Positions 1 through 7,957 of a stretch of 45,492 bases of DNA are shown piece after piece (within the stretch, counting starts at the first letter, position 1; each line of letters starts with the position of its first letter). Source of the DNA: Prolixibacteraceae bacterium (lineage in GTDB: Bacteria; Bacteroidota; Bacteroidia; Bacteroidales; Prolixibacteraceae). The translations under genes and the position numbers were made by a program. The DNA lies in contig JABGRN010000039.1 in the NCBI GenBank assembly GCA_018648265.1, positions 1-45,492 on the forward strand. The letters are read 5' to 3'. The notes beneath the pieces are model-generated. The model was not told the origin of the DNA and made no database searches. It saw nothing but the letters and a program-made list of their open reading frames with translations.

Positions 1-41
1 CGGTTCTGTGAGAGGCTTAGGGTGAAATTCCCTTTGCCTAC
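1..41 (+). mobile_element. Group II intron 3' end (domain V 3' strand and domain VI)
   Basis: The window opens inside a group II intron tail. Bases 1-8 match the 3' strand of catalytic domain V. Bases 14-39 can fold as domain VI, with an AGGC/GCCT base, an AGGG/CCCT upper stem and a TGAAA region that could carry the branch-point A. The intron probably ends near base 41. The 5' strand of domain V and any maturase gene would lie left of the window, so it is unknown whether this copy is complete. Bases 1-15 and 21-40 are identical to 2085-2099 and 2105-2124. Confidence 0.7.
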
Positions 42-149
42 TCGACCACAAACCGGTACCCAACATAAGGTATGAATAACCACGAATGATTAAACCATTA
101 GTTAATATCATGTCTAATGTAATATTGAATTAAATTAGGTAATAATTAT

Positions 150-1076
150 ATGCGATTGATTATATTTTTACAAATAGCAATTTTGTTAAGTGCATGTAGC
201 AATTCTAGTGAGCTACAACCAACAAATGATAGTACATACACTTTTGTAATGATACATTTTGAAGCTGGATATAAAGGGCGTTTGGATAATGATTTACCGA
301 TAGATATTCCAGAAGAGTATCATACAATGGATTTTGGATGGCAAGAATATTTATTTGAAACAGCGGAAAAAGTAGTTCAAAAAGCTGACAACTATGGTTT
401 TCACCTTACGCTTGCTTTTAATCCGCAATGGGCAGAATATATTCTTTTAGATAATGCAAAAATAAACACTGTCAGACTTTGGCAGGAACAGGGACACCAA
501 ATTGCATTTCATCATCATTCAATAAATCACCCTGATTGGAACGGCTATTCCAACGACCCAAATGCAATAAATAATCCAATCCCATTTTTAGGAAATGTTG
601 ATGAAGGATTAGATTTTATAAGGAATTTGGCGGTACCTGCAAGTGTTTCAACGGCTATGATTGGTGGATTGCCAATTGATTTGCCACTAAGCTATGAAAA
701 TACTTCAGAGAATTTAATATTTGCCGGGGGTAGTCAGTATAGCTCATTTGAATTATATGGACCTCTAAGAAGTTTAAAGCCACACAATGTTATAAAAAAC
801 AATGGTGCGAAAATTACCTGGGTTACGCATAGACAATTAACAAACGGATTAAATGATTTTACAGTTGATGAAGCTCTTGAAATTTTTAAAACAGAGTACA
901 TTAATATGCAAAATGATGAAATTTACGGAATTGTATTTCATTGTTTTGATTATAAAAAAACAGAAGAAACATATAACAACTGGTTTGAATTTATTAATAA
1001 TAATGGCAATAATGTAAAAACAGTTAATGAAGTGATTTCAAATTACAAATATGAAATACCAATAGAGCAATTGTAA
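150..1076 (+). CDS. Predicted lipoprotein, possibly polysaccharide-deacetylase-like
   Basis: The 308-residue product has a short hydrophobic N-terminus ending in a lipobox (LLSAC, Cys16), so it should be lipid-anchored after export. The rest is soluble. A His-rich stretch (HHHSINH, about residues 122-128) follows a GHQIAFH strand. This resembles the metal-binding part of NodB-type polysaccharide deacetylases, where 'G-H-x-I-x-x-H' precedes a second His motif, but the spacing is not canonical and no deacetylase aspartate is obvious. The fold assignment is therefore inference. The gene lies just downstream of a group II intron end and upstream of a broken gene and mazEF, in a region that looks acquired. 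The ATG at 150 is the only reasonable start, because the lipobox follows at the right distance. Confidence 0.7.
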   Translation: MRLIIFLQIAILLSACSNSSELQPTNDSTYTFVMIHFEAGYKGRLDNDLPIDIPEEYHTMDFGWQEYLFETAEKVVQKADNYGFHLTLAFNPQWAEYILLDNAKINTVRLWQEQGHQIAFHHHSINHPDWNGYSNDPNAINNPIPFLGNVDEGLDFIRNLAVPASVSTAMIGGLPIDLPLSYENTSENLIFAGGSQYSSFELYGPLRSLKPHNVIKNNGAKITWVTHRQLTNGLNDFTVDEALEIFKTEYINMQNDEIYGIVFHCFDYKKTEETYNNWFEFINNNGNNVKTVNEVISNYKYEIPIEQL

Positions 1077-1083
1077 ATTAACT

Positions 1084-1443
1084 TTAAATAATGGTTTGGA
1101 GGTTGCCAAAAAAAATGAAATCTATTGTATTGGTCTTGGACAAATAAGTAATGTTGACTGGGTTGATACTCTTCAATTTGAAAATAGAATTGAAAATATA
1201 ATTGAATGGTCAGAAACAATTATCAATATTTGGATGAGGGTTATTCCTCCAACAGGATCTTGGAGTTAGTACGGAAGTTGGTACAATCTTATTGAATCGG
1301 GAATGTATATTGGAATTAGAATGAAAGTTGATTCGAATTACAAATTTGGATGGATTAAAACAAATCAAATTAACCGTACAAATTTGGAATTTATGAGTTA
1401 TGCAATTGAAAAATGTTTTTGTCAACTAATACAATTGTACTAA
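1084..1443 (+). pseudogene. Broken hypothetical gene with in-frame TAG
   Basis: Reading in the frame of base 1093 gives about 118 codons of protein-like sequence interrupted once by TAG at 1267-1269 and ending at TAA 1441-1443. There is no start codon, so the 5' part is missing. The C-terminal half contains ESGMYIGIRMKVDSN and FGWIK, followed by a Tyr-Ala-Ile-Glu-Lys ending. This resembles the ends of small secreted proteins of unknown function in Bacteroidota. The smooth composition on both sides of the stop suggests a recent nonsense mutation in an already truncated gene. Function unknown. Confidence 0.6.
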
Positions 1444-1471
1444 CTTTGTAATTACAATTAAAAATATAGAT

Positions 1472-1717
1472 ATGGAATTGTCAATAATTAAAATAGGGAA
1501 TTCTAAAGGGTTTAGACTTAGCAAAACCTTGATTGAAAGATATAACATCAGGGACAAAGTTGAACTCATTCTTGAAAAAGGATACATTATCATTAAACCG
1601 ATTTCCAGGCCCAGGAAAGACTGGGACAAAGCATTCAAAGAAATGAATGAAAATGGTGATGACCAACTTTTATTCGATGATGTATTTGAAGATGAAAACC
1701 TTGAAGAATGGAATTAA
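1472..1717 (+). CDS. mazE: MazE-like antitoxin (AbrB/MazE/SpoVT fold)
   Basis: The 81-residue product is the labile antitoxin and DNA-binding partner of the MazF-like toxin encoded next to it. The first 45 residues carry the swapped-hairpin pattern of the family (IIKIGNSKGFRLSKTLIE, then DKVELILEKGYIIIKP). The acidic tail (DDQLLFDDVFEDENLEEW) is the type of segment that wraps the toxin and blocks its active site. The stop overlaps the toxin start by 10 bases, so the two are translationally coupled. By analogy with the family, the pair probably represses its own promoter just upstream of 1472. Confidence 0.88.
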   Translation: MELSIIKIGNSKGFRLSKTLIERYNIRDKVELILEKGYIIIKPISRPRKDWDKAFKEMNENGDDQLLFDDVFEDENLEEWN

Positions 1718-2031
1718 ATCAATATCAAATAGTACTGGTAAATTTAGATCCGACAATTGGTAGCGAAATAAAAAAGACCAGGCTATGTGTTATTATTTCA
1801 CCGGACGAAATGAATAAATTTCTACGGACAATTATAGTTGCACCGATGACCACAACTTCCCGAAAATATCCGACCAGAATTGAAGTAAAACACAACAGAA
1901 AAATTGGTTGGATTGTAGTTGACCAAATTCGGACTATTGACAAACAAAGAATTATTAAGATTTTAGGAAGATTATCACAACCCGAAATAAAGGAAATGAA
2001 ATCAGTGATAAAAGAGGCATTTGTAGATTAA
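1708..2031 (+). CDS. mazF: MazF/PemK-family endoribonuclease toxin
   Basis: The 107-residue length is typical of MazF. Family landmarks are visible: YQIVLVNLDPTIGSEIKKTR (residues about 6-25, holding the conserved Gly and the Arg of the RNA-binding loop), a CVIISPD strand, the IIVAPMTTTSR catalytic-loop region and VVDQIRTIDKQR. MazF proteins cut single-stranded mRNA at short motifs when the antitoxin is degraded. Nothing is truncated, so the toxin is probably functional. The stop is only 7 bases before a group II intron remnant. Confidence 0.9.
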   Translation: MELNQYQIVLVNLDPTIGSEIKKTRLCVIISPDEMNKFLRTIIVAPMTTTSRKYPTRIEVKHNRKIGWIVVDQIRTIDKQRIIKILGRLSQPEIKEMKSVIKEAFVD

Positions 2032-2038
2032 ATTAGAA

Positions 2039-2124
2039 GAGCCGTATGCAGAGACTTTCACAGACCGTCCCGATTATCAGGATACGGTTCTGTGAGAGGG
2101 GGAAGGTGAAATTCCCTTTGCCTA
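2039..2124 (+). mobile_element. Degenerate group II intron 3' end
   Basis: GAGCCGTAT (2039-2047) pairs with ATACGGTTC (2082-2090) through one G-U wobble, the signature of group II domain V. A domain VI-like segment follows (2094-2122, GGGAA/TTCCC stem). The interval between the domain V strands is 34 bases, about twice the usual, and contains its own imperfect hairpin (ACCGT...ACGGT, about 2064-2088). No intron 5' end or reverse transcriptase lies in the 2 kb upstream, so this is a non-autonomous remnant. It matches 1-41 closely. Confidence 0.65.
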
Positions 2125-2255
2125 AAGGACCAATTTACCGTTACAATAATTATAAAAAATAAAATCGAACAATAAATTTTGACTATTTTTTATAAAAATG
2201 ACTTATAAAATTAGAAGGAAGGGAATTCGACTTTACTTAAAAAAAACACAGAAAG

Positions 2256-2849
2256 ATGAAAAAGGGAACTTTTTTTAAAATTTTATTACCAGCAGTATTT
2301 ACAATTTTAGGTGTATTTCTCGGAAATTATCTGACCTACAAAAACTCTTACTCTCTTTTCACTAAACAGAAAATTTATGATAATCAACGGATATCATATT
2401 CCAAAATAATGGCGCTTAAGAATCCATGGGTTCAATCAATCCATAGCCATGTTGAAGCAAACCTATTTTATGAGTATTATAAAACAAGATATATTTTATT
2501 TTCACATAACCAAGAGGATTGGTCTGAAGCAAAGAATCAACTTGAAAAAGCATCAAAATTAGTTAATAAAGTTTCTGAATATCAAATGCAAGTATTTGAA
2601 ACATTAGGATTAATTCAAACTTGCTATAAAATGGACTCGGAATTGCAATCTGCGATAGATGACATTTATGATTATAAAACAATAACTGTTTACACTTTCC
2701 CTGAAGAATTAAATAATCAAATAGAATTGGAAAATCTCATGACAAAACAAAAACAGATTGTTCAAGAGTTAATTGACATGGAATATAACAATAAACTTGT
2801 CAGATTAGTAAATATCTTAAAATTGAAACTTAAACAGGATTATTATTAA
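2256..2849 (+). CDS. Membrane-anchored hypothetical protein
   Basis: The 197-residue product has one N-terminal membrane segment (about residues 8-27, ILLPAVFTILGVFLGNYLTY). The remainder is hydrophilic, probably alpha-helical and partly coiled-coil (for example QLEKASKLVNKVSEYQ and the C-terminal LVNILKLKLKQ). No catalytic motif or known domain is recognised. The gene stands alone between a group II intron remnant and a stem-loop repeat that starts 14 bases after its stop. This gene-plus-repeat layout resembles a cassette. Function unknown. Confidence 0.65.
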   Translation: MKKGTFFKILLPAVFTILGVFLGNYLTYKNSYSLFTKQKIYDNQRISYSKIMALKNPWVQSIHSHVEANLFYEYYKTRYILFSHNQEDWSEAKNQLEKASKLVNKVSEYQMQVFETLGLIQTCYKMDSELQSAIDDIYDYKTITVYTFPEELNNQIELENLMTKQKQIVQELIDMEYNNKLVRLVNILKLKLKQDYY

Positions 2850-2862
2850 AAGCCGAAAGCAT

Positions 2863-2935
2863 AACAATTAAGCGTTCAGGTGGTCGGAAAAGCCTGTCCC
2901 GCTCATTGGAAGTTCTGCCTGAACGCAGTGTTGAC
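2863..2935 (+). repeat. Cassette-like stem-loop repeat, copy A
   Basis: A perfect 9-base inverted repeat, GCGTTCAGG (2872-2880) and CCTGAACGC (2918-2926), encloses 37 bases. The left part, from AACAATTAAGCGTTC through GTCGG, recurs at 11346-11370, where it also follows the stop of an isolated small gene. The outer boxes do not match the integron attC consensus (GTTRRRY/RYYYAAC), so it is not called attC. Confidence 0.5.
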
Positions 2936-3145
2936 GGAACTGGCACAGAAGCTCTTTACTATGGGAATAGTTTTACCAGGAACCAAACCCAGACTTTAGT
3001 AGTTATTAAAGATAAACATAACAATCGTCTGGTTTTCATTCAAAAAAAAATGCCAACTTTAGGCTTTTCTAAAAATACGGACAAGGCTAAAAAACAAACC
3101 TTCTAATTTCTTGTTCAGAATTAATTAAAAGAATAAAAAAGTAAA

Positions 3146-4477
3146 ATGAAAAAAGTACTTCTACTTGGTGCCGGAATGGTAGCCAAACCTATAGCCGATT
3201 ATATACTCGAAAATAATATTGAACTTACAATTGCCACGCGAACAGTAACAAAAGCAAACAATCTAATAAAAGGGAGAAAAAACGGATTTGCGGTTTCATG
3301 GACTATCGATAACATGGAAATGCTTGATAAAATGGTAGCCAGCCACGATTTAACAGTGAGTTTGTTGCCTTATGCCCACCATGTTTCGGTTGCAAATCTT
3401 TGCATCTTGCACAAAAAAAACATGGTTACCACTTCGTATGTTTCCGACGAAATGAAAGCGCTGGATGAAAAAGCAAAACAAGCCGGGATTATTATACTTA
3501 ATGAAATTGGTGTTGACCCTGGTTTTGACCACATGACTGCAATGCGAATTATTGACAAGGTACAACATGAAGGTGGTGAAATTATTGAATTTTATTCGCT
3601 TTGTGGAGCGCTTGCAGCTCCCGAAGAAACCGACAACCCATTTAAATATAAATTTTCGTGGTCGCCTAAGGGGGTTGTTATGGCCGGGAATAATGGGGCA
3701 AAATTTAAAAAAAATAACGAAGTTGTTGAAATCCAAACAGAAAACCTTTTTAAAAACCCCTTGCAAATCGATTTCCCGGAGGTGGGTAAAATGGAGGTTT
3801 ATCCTAATCGCGATTCGCTGGCTTACATCGATATATATAAATTGCAAAATGTGGAAACAATGTTCCGTGGGACCTTCAGGTATCCAAATTGGTGCGAAAG
3901 CCTCGATGCAATAAAAGCACTCGGGATGGTTACTTACGAAAAGCAAAATTTTGAAGGAAAAACATACAAAGAAGTGGTTGCCGAACAAATTAATGTTTAC
4001 CCAAAAAATGTAAAGGAAAAAGTTGTTGAAAGGTTGAAACTTGACATTCATAGCCCCGCAATTGTTTCCATGGAATGGCTCGGGCTTTTTAGTAACGAAA
4101 GGGTACATTTAGTAGAAGGTTCAACATTCGACCTAACCTCAGATTTAATGTTGCAGAAAATGATGTTGCCCGGAGGTGCCCGCGATATGGTAATTATGTT
4201 GCACTCATTTTTGATTAAAAATGCAAAAGGTAAAAAAGAAGTAATTAAATCGAGATTAATAGATTTCTCGACAGTGGAAGATACTTCTATTGCAAGGACA
4301 GTTGCATTGCCAGCCGCTATTGCTGTTAAAATGATTTTTGATGGGAAAATTACCGATACCGGTGTCCATATCCCGGTTTCAAAAACTATTTACGACCCAA
4401 TTTTGAATGAGCTTGAAAAAATGGGAATTTCGATGGTAGAAGAATGGGGCTTGCCGGAAAAAGAAAAGTTGGGATAA
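3146..4477 (+). CDS. Saccharopine dehydrogenase family protein (Lys9-like)
   Basis: The 443-residue protein has the size of fungal saccharopine reductase (Lys9). An N-terminal Rossmann fold starts with LLGAGMVAKPIADYI (residues 5-19) and binds NAD(P). The characteristic substrate-domain sequence follows (NEIGVDPGFDHMTAMRIID, about 119-137, and FYSLCGALAAPE). The family interconverts saccharopine with glutamate and aminoadipate semialdehyde. In Bacteroidota the real substrate and physiological role are not settled. The gene stands alone in the cytosolic core set, with no lysine-pathway neighbour in the window. ATG at 3146 follows an A-rich leader and begins directly with the Rossmann strand, which supports the start. 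Confidence 0.85.
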   Translation: MKKVLLLGAGMVAKPIADYILENNIELTIATRTVTKANNLIKGRKNGFAVSWTIDNMEMLDKMVASHDLTVSLLPYAHHVSVANLCILHKKNMVTTSYVSDEMKALDEKAKQAGIIILNEIGVDPGFDHMTAMRIIDKVQHEGGEIIEFYSLCGALAAPEETDNPFKYKFSWSPKGVVMAGNNGAKFKKNNEVVEIQTENLFKNPLQIDFPEVGKMEVYPNRDSLAYIDIYKLQNVETMFRGTFRYPNWCESLDAIKALGMVTYEKQNFEGKTYKEVVAEQINVYPKNVKEKVVERLKLDIHSPAIVSMEWLGLFSNERVHLVEGSTFDLTSDLMLQKMMLPGGARDMVIMLHSFLIKNAKGKKEVIKSRLIDFSTVEDTSIARTVALPAAIAVKMIFDGKITDTGVHIPVSKTIYDPILNELEKMGISMVEEWGLPEKEKLG

Positions 4478-4853
4478 TTTGTAAATATTAGCTAATCTGA
4501 GTTCTTCAGATGCTTAGTTTGCTCTGAACGAACAATGCCGGAAAAGCCAGTTGTGTTGTTCTACAGTATGAGTTTTACAAGGAAAGAGGTGTTTTGTAAA
4601 TGCTGCAGGCCAGGCATGAAATAAATAAAAGACTATTTCCAGCAACGAAATTCAAAAAAGTATTAATAATAGAATAATTCTAAGGGTTTATTCGTTTTGT
4701 AAATAATGTATTTTGAATTCACTTTTTATGACAGGTTTAAAAAAGGACTGGTAGCGAAAAACAAGTTTTTGGACTTTAAATAAAGGCTTGTCCTTAAAAG
4801 GTAATTCAATCATTCTTTTAATTGCAGGAATTGAAATACAACGAAAAAGGAGA
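4478..4853 (+). other. Intergenic region, 376 bases, no gene seen
   Basis: No supported coding sequence. A short inverted repeat (TTCAGA at about 4504, TCTGAA at about 4523) could end the upstream transcript but has no T-run. A short stretch around 4538-4600 (GGAAAAGCC ... TATGAGTTTTACAAGG) loosely resembles 2886-2985, next to repeat copy A, so it may be an old repeat. The final bases carry the AAAGGAG ribosome site of the next gene. Confidence 0.4.
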
Positions 4854-6128
4854 ATGAACAATTCAAATGAAAGTAGTTTCTGGCTTCGCCTCGATAATGC
4901 TGCTAAAATTTATCCTTCAGCAAAAGGCAGGGATCTGACATCTGTTTTCAGGATAACGGCAGTATTAGAAGAAACAGTAAAAGCCAGGCAATTTTTTGAA
5001 GCGATCGATGCCATTGAAGACAAATTCCCATATTATAAGGTTAAGCTTAAAGCCGGCTTTTTTTGGTATTACTTAGAACATCACAATCTCCCTATTGCTG
5101 TTGCCCCCGATTCAGAAATTCCTTGCAAGGCATTTAATAAAGATGAACTAATGTTTCGGGTGTTGGTAAAAAAGAACAACATTAGTGTGGAGTTCTCGCA
5201 TATTTTAACTGACGGCACGGGTGCGTTTGAATTCTTAAAAACAATATTGTTAAGCTATTTCGGGAAGTGTGGTGTAGGTGTGTTAAATGCTGTCAAATCA
5301 AACAACATCAATAAAAATGATCAGGAAGAATTTGAGGATGCTTTTAACAGGTATTACAAAAATGTAAAATCGCCGCGAATAAAAATGCCAAAGGCATTTA
5401 ACATCCCATTTAGGTTAAAAAAAACAGCACGGTTTAAATTGCTGACAGCAACTTTGCCGCTTAATAAAATTTTGGCCAAAGCTAAAGAATTCGATGTTAG
5501 CTTAACCGATTATCTTTCTGCTGTTTACATTTATTCTTTACAGGAAATTTATGATCAACTGCCCAAAGCCAGGAAACGAAAATGCAATAAAATAATCAGG
5601 ATACAAGTACCTGTGAACCTAAGGAAAATATTTCCTTCAGAAACGATGAGGAATTTTTCACTGTTTGTTATGCCTGGAATAGATTTACGGCTTGGGAATT
5701 ATTCTTTTGAGGAGATTGTAAAAACTGTTTACCACCAGATTCAGCTTGCAACAGATCCAAAACTTATCAGCAAAAACATTTCACGTAATGTAGGTGGGGA
5801 GAAAAACCCGTTTATCAGGGTGATGCCACTTTTTATTAAATCGTTTGTTCTTTCGAGGTTGTACATAAACAATACAAAAAATTTTAGTGGTGTTGTAACA
5901 AACTACGGGAAAGTTGATTTATCGCCACAAATAAATGAGCAGATTAAAAAGTTTATTTTCATTCCGCCGCCACCAAATAAGCTCTTAAAAATCAATTGTG
6001 GGGTAGTGGGCTTTGATAACAAATTAGTATTGAGTTTTGGTAATATAACAGTTTCGAAAGAACTTGAAAGAAAATTCCTGTCATTTTTGATGGCACAGGG
6101 TATCCCTGTAAAAATAATTAATCGGTAA
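4854..6128 (+). CDS. Condensation/alcohol-acyltransferase-like protein
   Basis: The 424-residue protein is related to CoA-dependent acyltransferases of the condensation, PapA and alcohol acetyltransferase superfamily. The catalytic HxxxD motif is visible as HILTDG (about residues 116-121). Further typical parts are LTDYLSAVYIYSL and an RIQVPVNLRKIFPS segment near the middle. The ATG at 4854 is preferred over one at 4788, because a strong Shine-Dalgarno (AAAGGAG) sits just before it and the family N-terminus (WLRLDNAAKIYPSAK) begins here. It is followed after 11 bases by a DUF6320 membrane protein, so the two probably act together, perhaps in making an ester lipid or secreted ester. Substrate unknown. 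Confidence 0.75.
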   Translation: MNNSNESSFWLRLDNAAKIYPSAKGRDLTSVFRITAVLEETVKARQFFEAIDAIEDKFPYYKVKLKAGFFWYYLEHHNLPIAVAPDSEIPCKAFNKDELMFRVLVKKNNISVEFSHILTDGTGAFEFLKTILLSYFGKCGVGVLNAVKSNNINKNDQEEFEDAFNRYYKNVKSPRIKMPKAFNIPFRLKKTARFKLLTATLPLNKILAKAKEFDVSLTDYLSAVYIYSLQEIYDQLPKARKRKCNKIIRIQVPVNLRKIFPSETMRNFSLFVMPGIDLRLGNYSFEEIVKTVYHQIQLATDPKLISKNISRNVGGEKNPFIRVMPLFIKSFVLSRLYINNTKNFSGVVTNYGKVDLSPQINEQIKKFIFIPPPPNKLLKINCGVVGFDNKLVLSFGNITVSKELERKFLSFLMAQGIPVKIINR

Positions 6129-6139
6129 AAATAATCGAT

Positions 6140-6859
6140 ATGAGCTATATTTGTAAAAACTGTGGTGTGGAGCTGGAAGACGAAATGAAAAGCTGCCCTT
6201 TGTGTTTTCAAACCCCAAACAAAAATATTGACGATGATGTTGTATCTCCAGAAAACCAAAAACAGCAGCAATTGTTGCAAAAGCATGGAATGTTGTACAA
6301 ACCCCGGAAAAAACTTATTTGGGAGATAATTTCAATAACTATTTTCTCACTCATTATCGTAGCCCTTTCAATTAATTTAATACTTTCCCAGAGAATAACC
6401 TGGTCTGAATATCCGGTGGCAATTTGTCTTGTTATCTTTTCTTATATCTCAATATTTGCTTTCCTGAATAAAAGTGCAACTTTGAAAATTATAGGTGGGT
6501 TTGTAGCATCTTTAGTTTTTTTATTATTGGTTGATGCCCTTACGGGAAGTGGCTTGAATTGGGTAATTCAACTGGCGATCCCGCTTCTTTTTTCTGGTAA
6601 TGTAATTACTGCACTACTGCTTTTTGTCGTCCAAAAATCGAAACAAAAGGGCATTAATATTATTGCTTATATTTTTATTGCTGTTGCATTGTATTGTATG
6701 TGTATTGAAGCCATTTTATCTTTTTTTACACCAAATCAGGGCCATTTGCTGTGGAGTATAATTGTTGTAGCATGTTTGTTCCCGGTGGCATTTGTGTTGT
6801 TTTATGTGCATTACAGGCTAACTAAAAATCATAGATTCGAAAGAACCTTCCATCTGTAA
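6140..6859 (+). CDS. DUF6320-type zinc-ribbon membrane protein
   Basis: The 239-residue protein starts with a CxxC...CxxC zinc ribbon (CKNC at 5-8, CPLC at 19-22). After a basic linker come about six membrane helices spanning residues 55-230. This matches DUF6320 proteins, which are usually encoded beside acyltransferases like the preceding gene. Location is the inner membrane with the zinc ribbon probably cytosolic. No enzymatic residues are recognised. It may present or transport the acyltransferase substrate (inference). The pair forms a short operon. Confidence 0.72.
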   Translation: MSYICKNCGVELEDEMKSCPLCFQTPNKNIDDDVVSPENQKQQQLLQKHGMLYKPRKKLIWEIISITIFSLIIVALSINLILSQRITWSEYPVAICLVIFSYISIFAFLNKSATLKIIGGFVASLVFLLLVDALTGSGLNWVIQLAIPLLFSGNVITALLLFVVQKSKQKGINIIAYIFIAVALYCMCIEAILSFFTPNQGHLLWSIIVVACLFPVAFVLFYVHYRLTKNHRFERTFHL

Positions 6860-7093
6860 TTAGTATTGTTACTACTTTATGTTACCGTTTTTAGGAATTT
6901 CTGAGTTTTTTTACGTTGCGATTTACCACATTTTTTACAAAATTTTAAAACAATCCAATTAATTTTGAATTTATTCCCTACTAGTTTCACTAAAATAATT
7001 ATTTTCTAAATTTTATTTTTATTCCTAAAACCCTGGAAATAAGACATTAAAAAAACTTGTTAAAAAATATTTTTAAAATAATGCTATTATGTA
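6860..7093 (+). other. AT-rich intergenic region, no gene seen
   Basis: This is the first part of a 429-base gap between the DUF6320 gene and the Trp-Met repeat gene. It is extremely AT-rich and no coding sequence or clear terminator was found. The second part holds a promoter and a long leader, listed separately. Confidence 0.5.
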
Positions 7094-7125
7094 TTGCATA
7101 GTTCTATTTTTTGTATGTATATTTG
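7094..7125 (+). promoter_or_regulatory. Bacteroidota-type promoter for the repeat protein
   Basis: TATATTTG (7118-7125) fits the -7 box TAnnTTTG, with TTG at 7094-7096 as a weak -33 box, 21 bases apart. It would give a leader of about 155 bases before the ATG at 7289. The leader contains two copies of ACAAAAAAGGTAGC (about 7142-7156, one extra A, and 7191-7204). Confidence 0.45.
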
Positions 7126-7288
7126 TATCGCATAAAACAAGACAAAAAAAGGTAGCAGTTTAAAAAAAGTTCTATATAAAGTGTAACAATACAAAAAAGG
7201 TAGCGTCATAATAGTGTAAATAAAAACAAAGCGATTTTACAAAAACAAAAAAATTATAACTAAAAAAACAAAAACAGGGGGAAAAGTC

Positions 7289-7894
7289 ATGAAAACAAAT
7301 TTTAAATCACAAAAGGTCAACAAAGTTCAAAAAGCAATCTCAAAATCAATCTTGGTGGTAGTAAGTTTATTTTTATTTTGTGCAGCGGTTCAAGCCCAGG
7401 ATTTATGGAAAACCCTATCGGGAAACAATAATTACAACGAAACTGCCCTGGCAATGGCCGGTAACAATTTAAAAGCCGATCCTGCATCAACTAATGCAAA
7501 TGCATTTGCAGCTTATTTAATACCTGAAATCGAAGCAACGTTGGACCTGGAAGAATGGATGATACATGAAAACTGCTTCGCATCATTTATTTTTGTTGAG
7601 GAAATAAATGAAAATTCATTGGAACTGGAAAATTGGATGGTTGACGGGAATTGGTTTGATGCAAATTCAATGTACTTAATGGTGGAAACCGAGGCAGCTT
7701 TGGAAGTAGAAAATTGGATGATTAATGAAAGTAACTTTTACAATCCGGTTTTTCAAATTATCGAAGAAACCGACTATGAATTGGAACTTGAAAATTGGAT
7801 GTTAAACGAAAATTTATTTAACACGATTGAAGAAATTGAGCAACCTTTGGAACTGGAAAGCTGGATGATTTCTGAAAAAACCTGGGTAATTTAA
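7289..7894 (+). CDS. Secreted protein with five Trp-Met repeats
   Basis: The 201-residue product has a signal peptide (hydrophobic residues 19-34, probable cleavage after VQA near 36). The mature part contains five imperfect repeats of about 22-27 residues with the core LELENWMxxENxF. Their Trp residues are 90, 116, 143, 170 and 192. The repeats are acidic and separated by short beta-like segments (YLMVETE, FQIIEET). No catalytic residue or T9SS tail is visible. The strong GGGGAAAAG ribosome site at 7277 fixes the start. A PadR regulator and a PspC protein follow on the same strand, which suggests an envelope-related role under inducible control (inference). Function unknown. Confidence 0.8.
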   Translation: MKTNFKSQKVNKVQKAISKSILVVVSLFLFCAAVQAQDLWKTLSGNNNYNETALAMAGNNLKADPASTNANAFAAYLIPEIEATLDLEEWMIHENCFASFIFVEEINENSLELENWMVDGNWFDANSMYLMVETEAALEVENWMINESNFYNPVFQIIEETDYELELENWMLNENLFNTIEEIEQPLELESWMISEKTWVI

Positions 7895-7957
7895 TACCAG
7901 GTTTTTTGTTGATGTGGGAGAGAATATTATTTAAGAAAAATTAAAAAGTTAGGAATA

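Noticed and set aside
2863-2935. Integron attC site
   Set aside because: The stem-loop and position fit, but the outer boxes do not match GTTRRRY/RYYYAAC and no integrase is in the window.
2906-3106. 66-codon open frame after repeat copy A
   Set aside because: It begins inside the stem-loop, has no ribosome site and no recognisable protein pattern, and it ends in low-complexity Lys-rich sequence. Probably chance.
3350-4108. 252-codon minus-strand frame opposite the Lys9-like gene
   Set aside because: It is antisense to a clear enzyme, has an odd composition rich in Phe, Asn and Ile, and has no ribosome site. It is a shadow frame.
4538-4600. Possible second copy of the sequence at 2886-2985
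   Set aside because: Only short scattered matches (GGAAAAGCC and a TATG...GTTTTAC pattern), too weak to call a repeat.
5903-6286. 127-codon minus-strand frame across the acyltransferase/DUF6320 junction
   Set aside because: It runs antisense through two well-supported genes and shows no domain.
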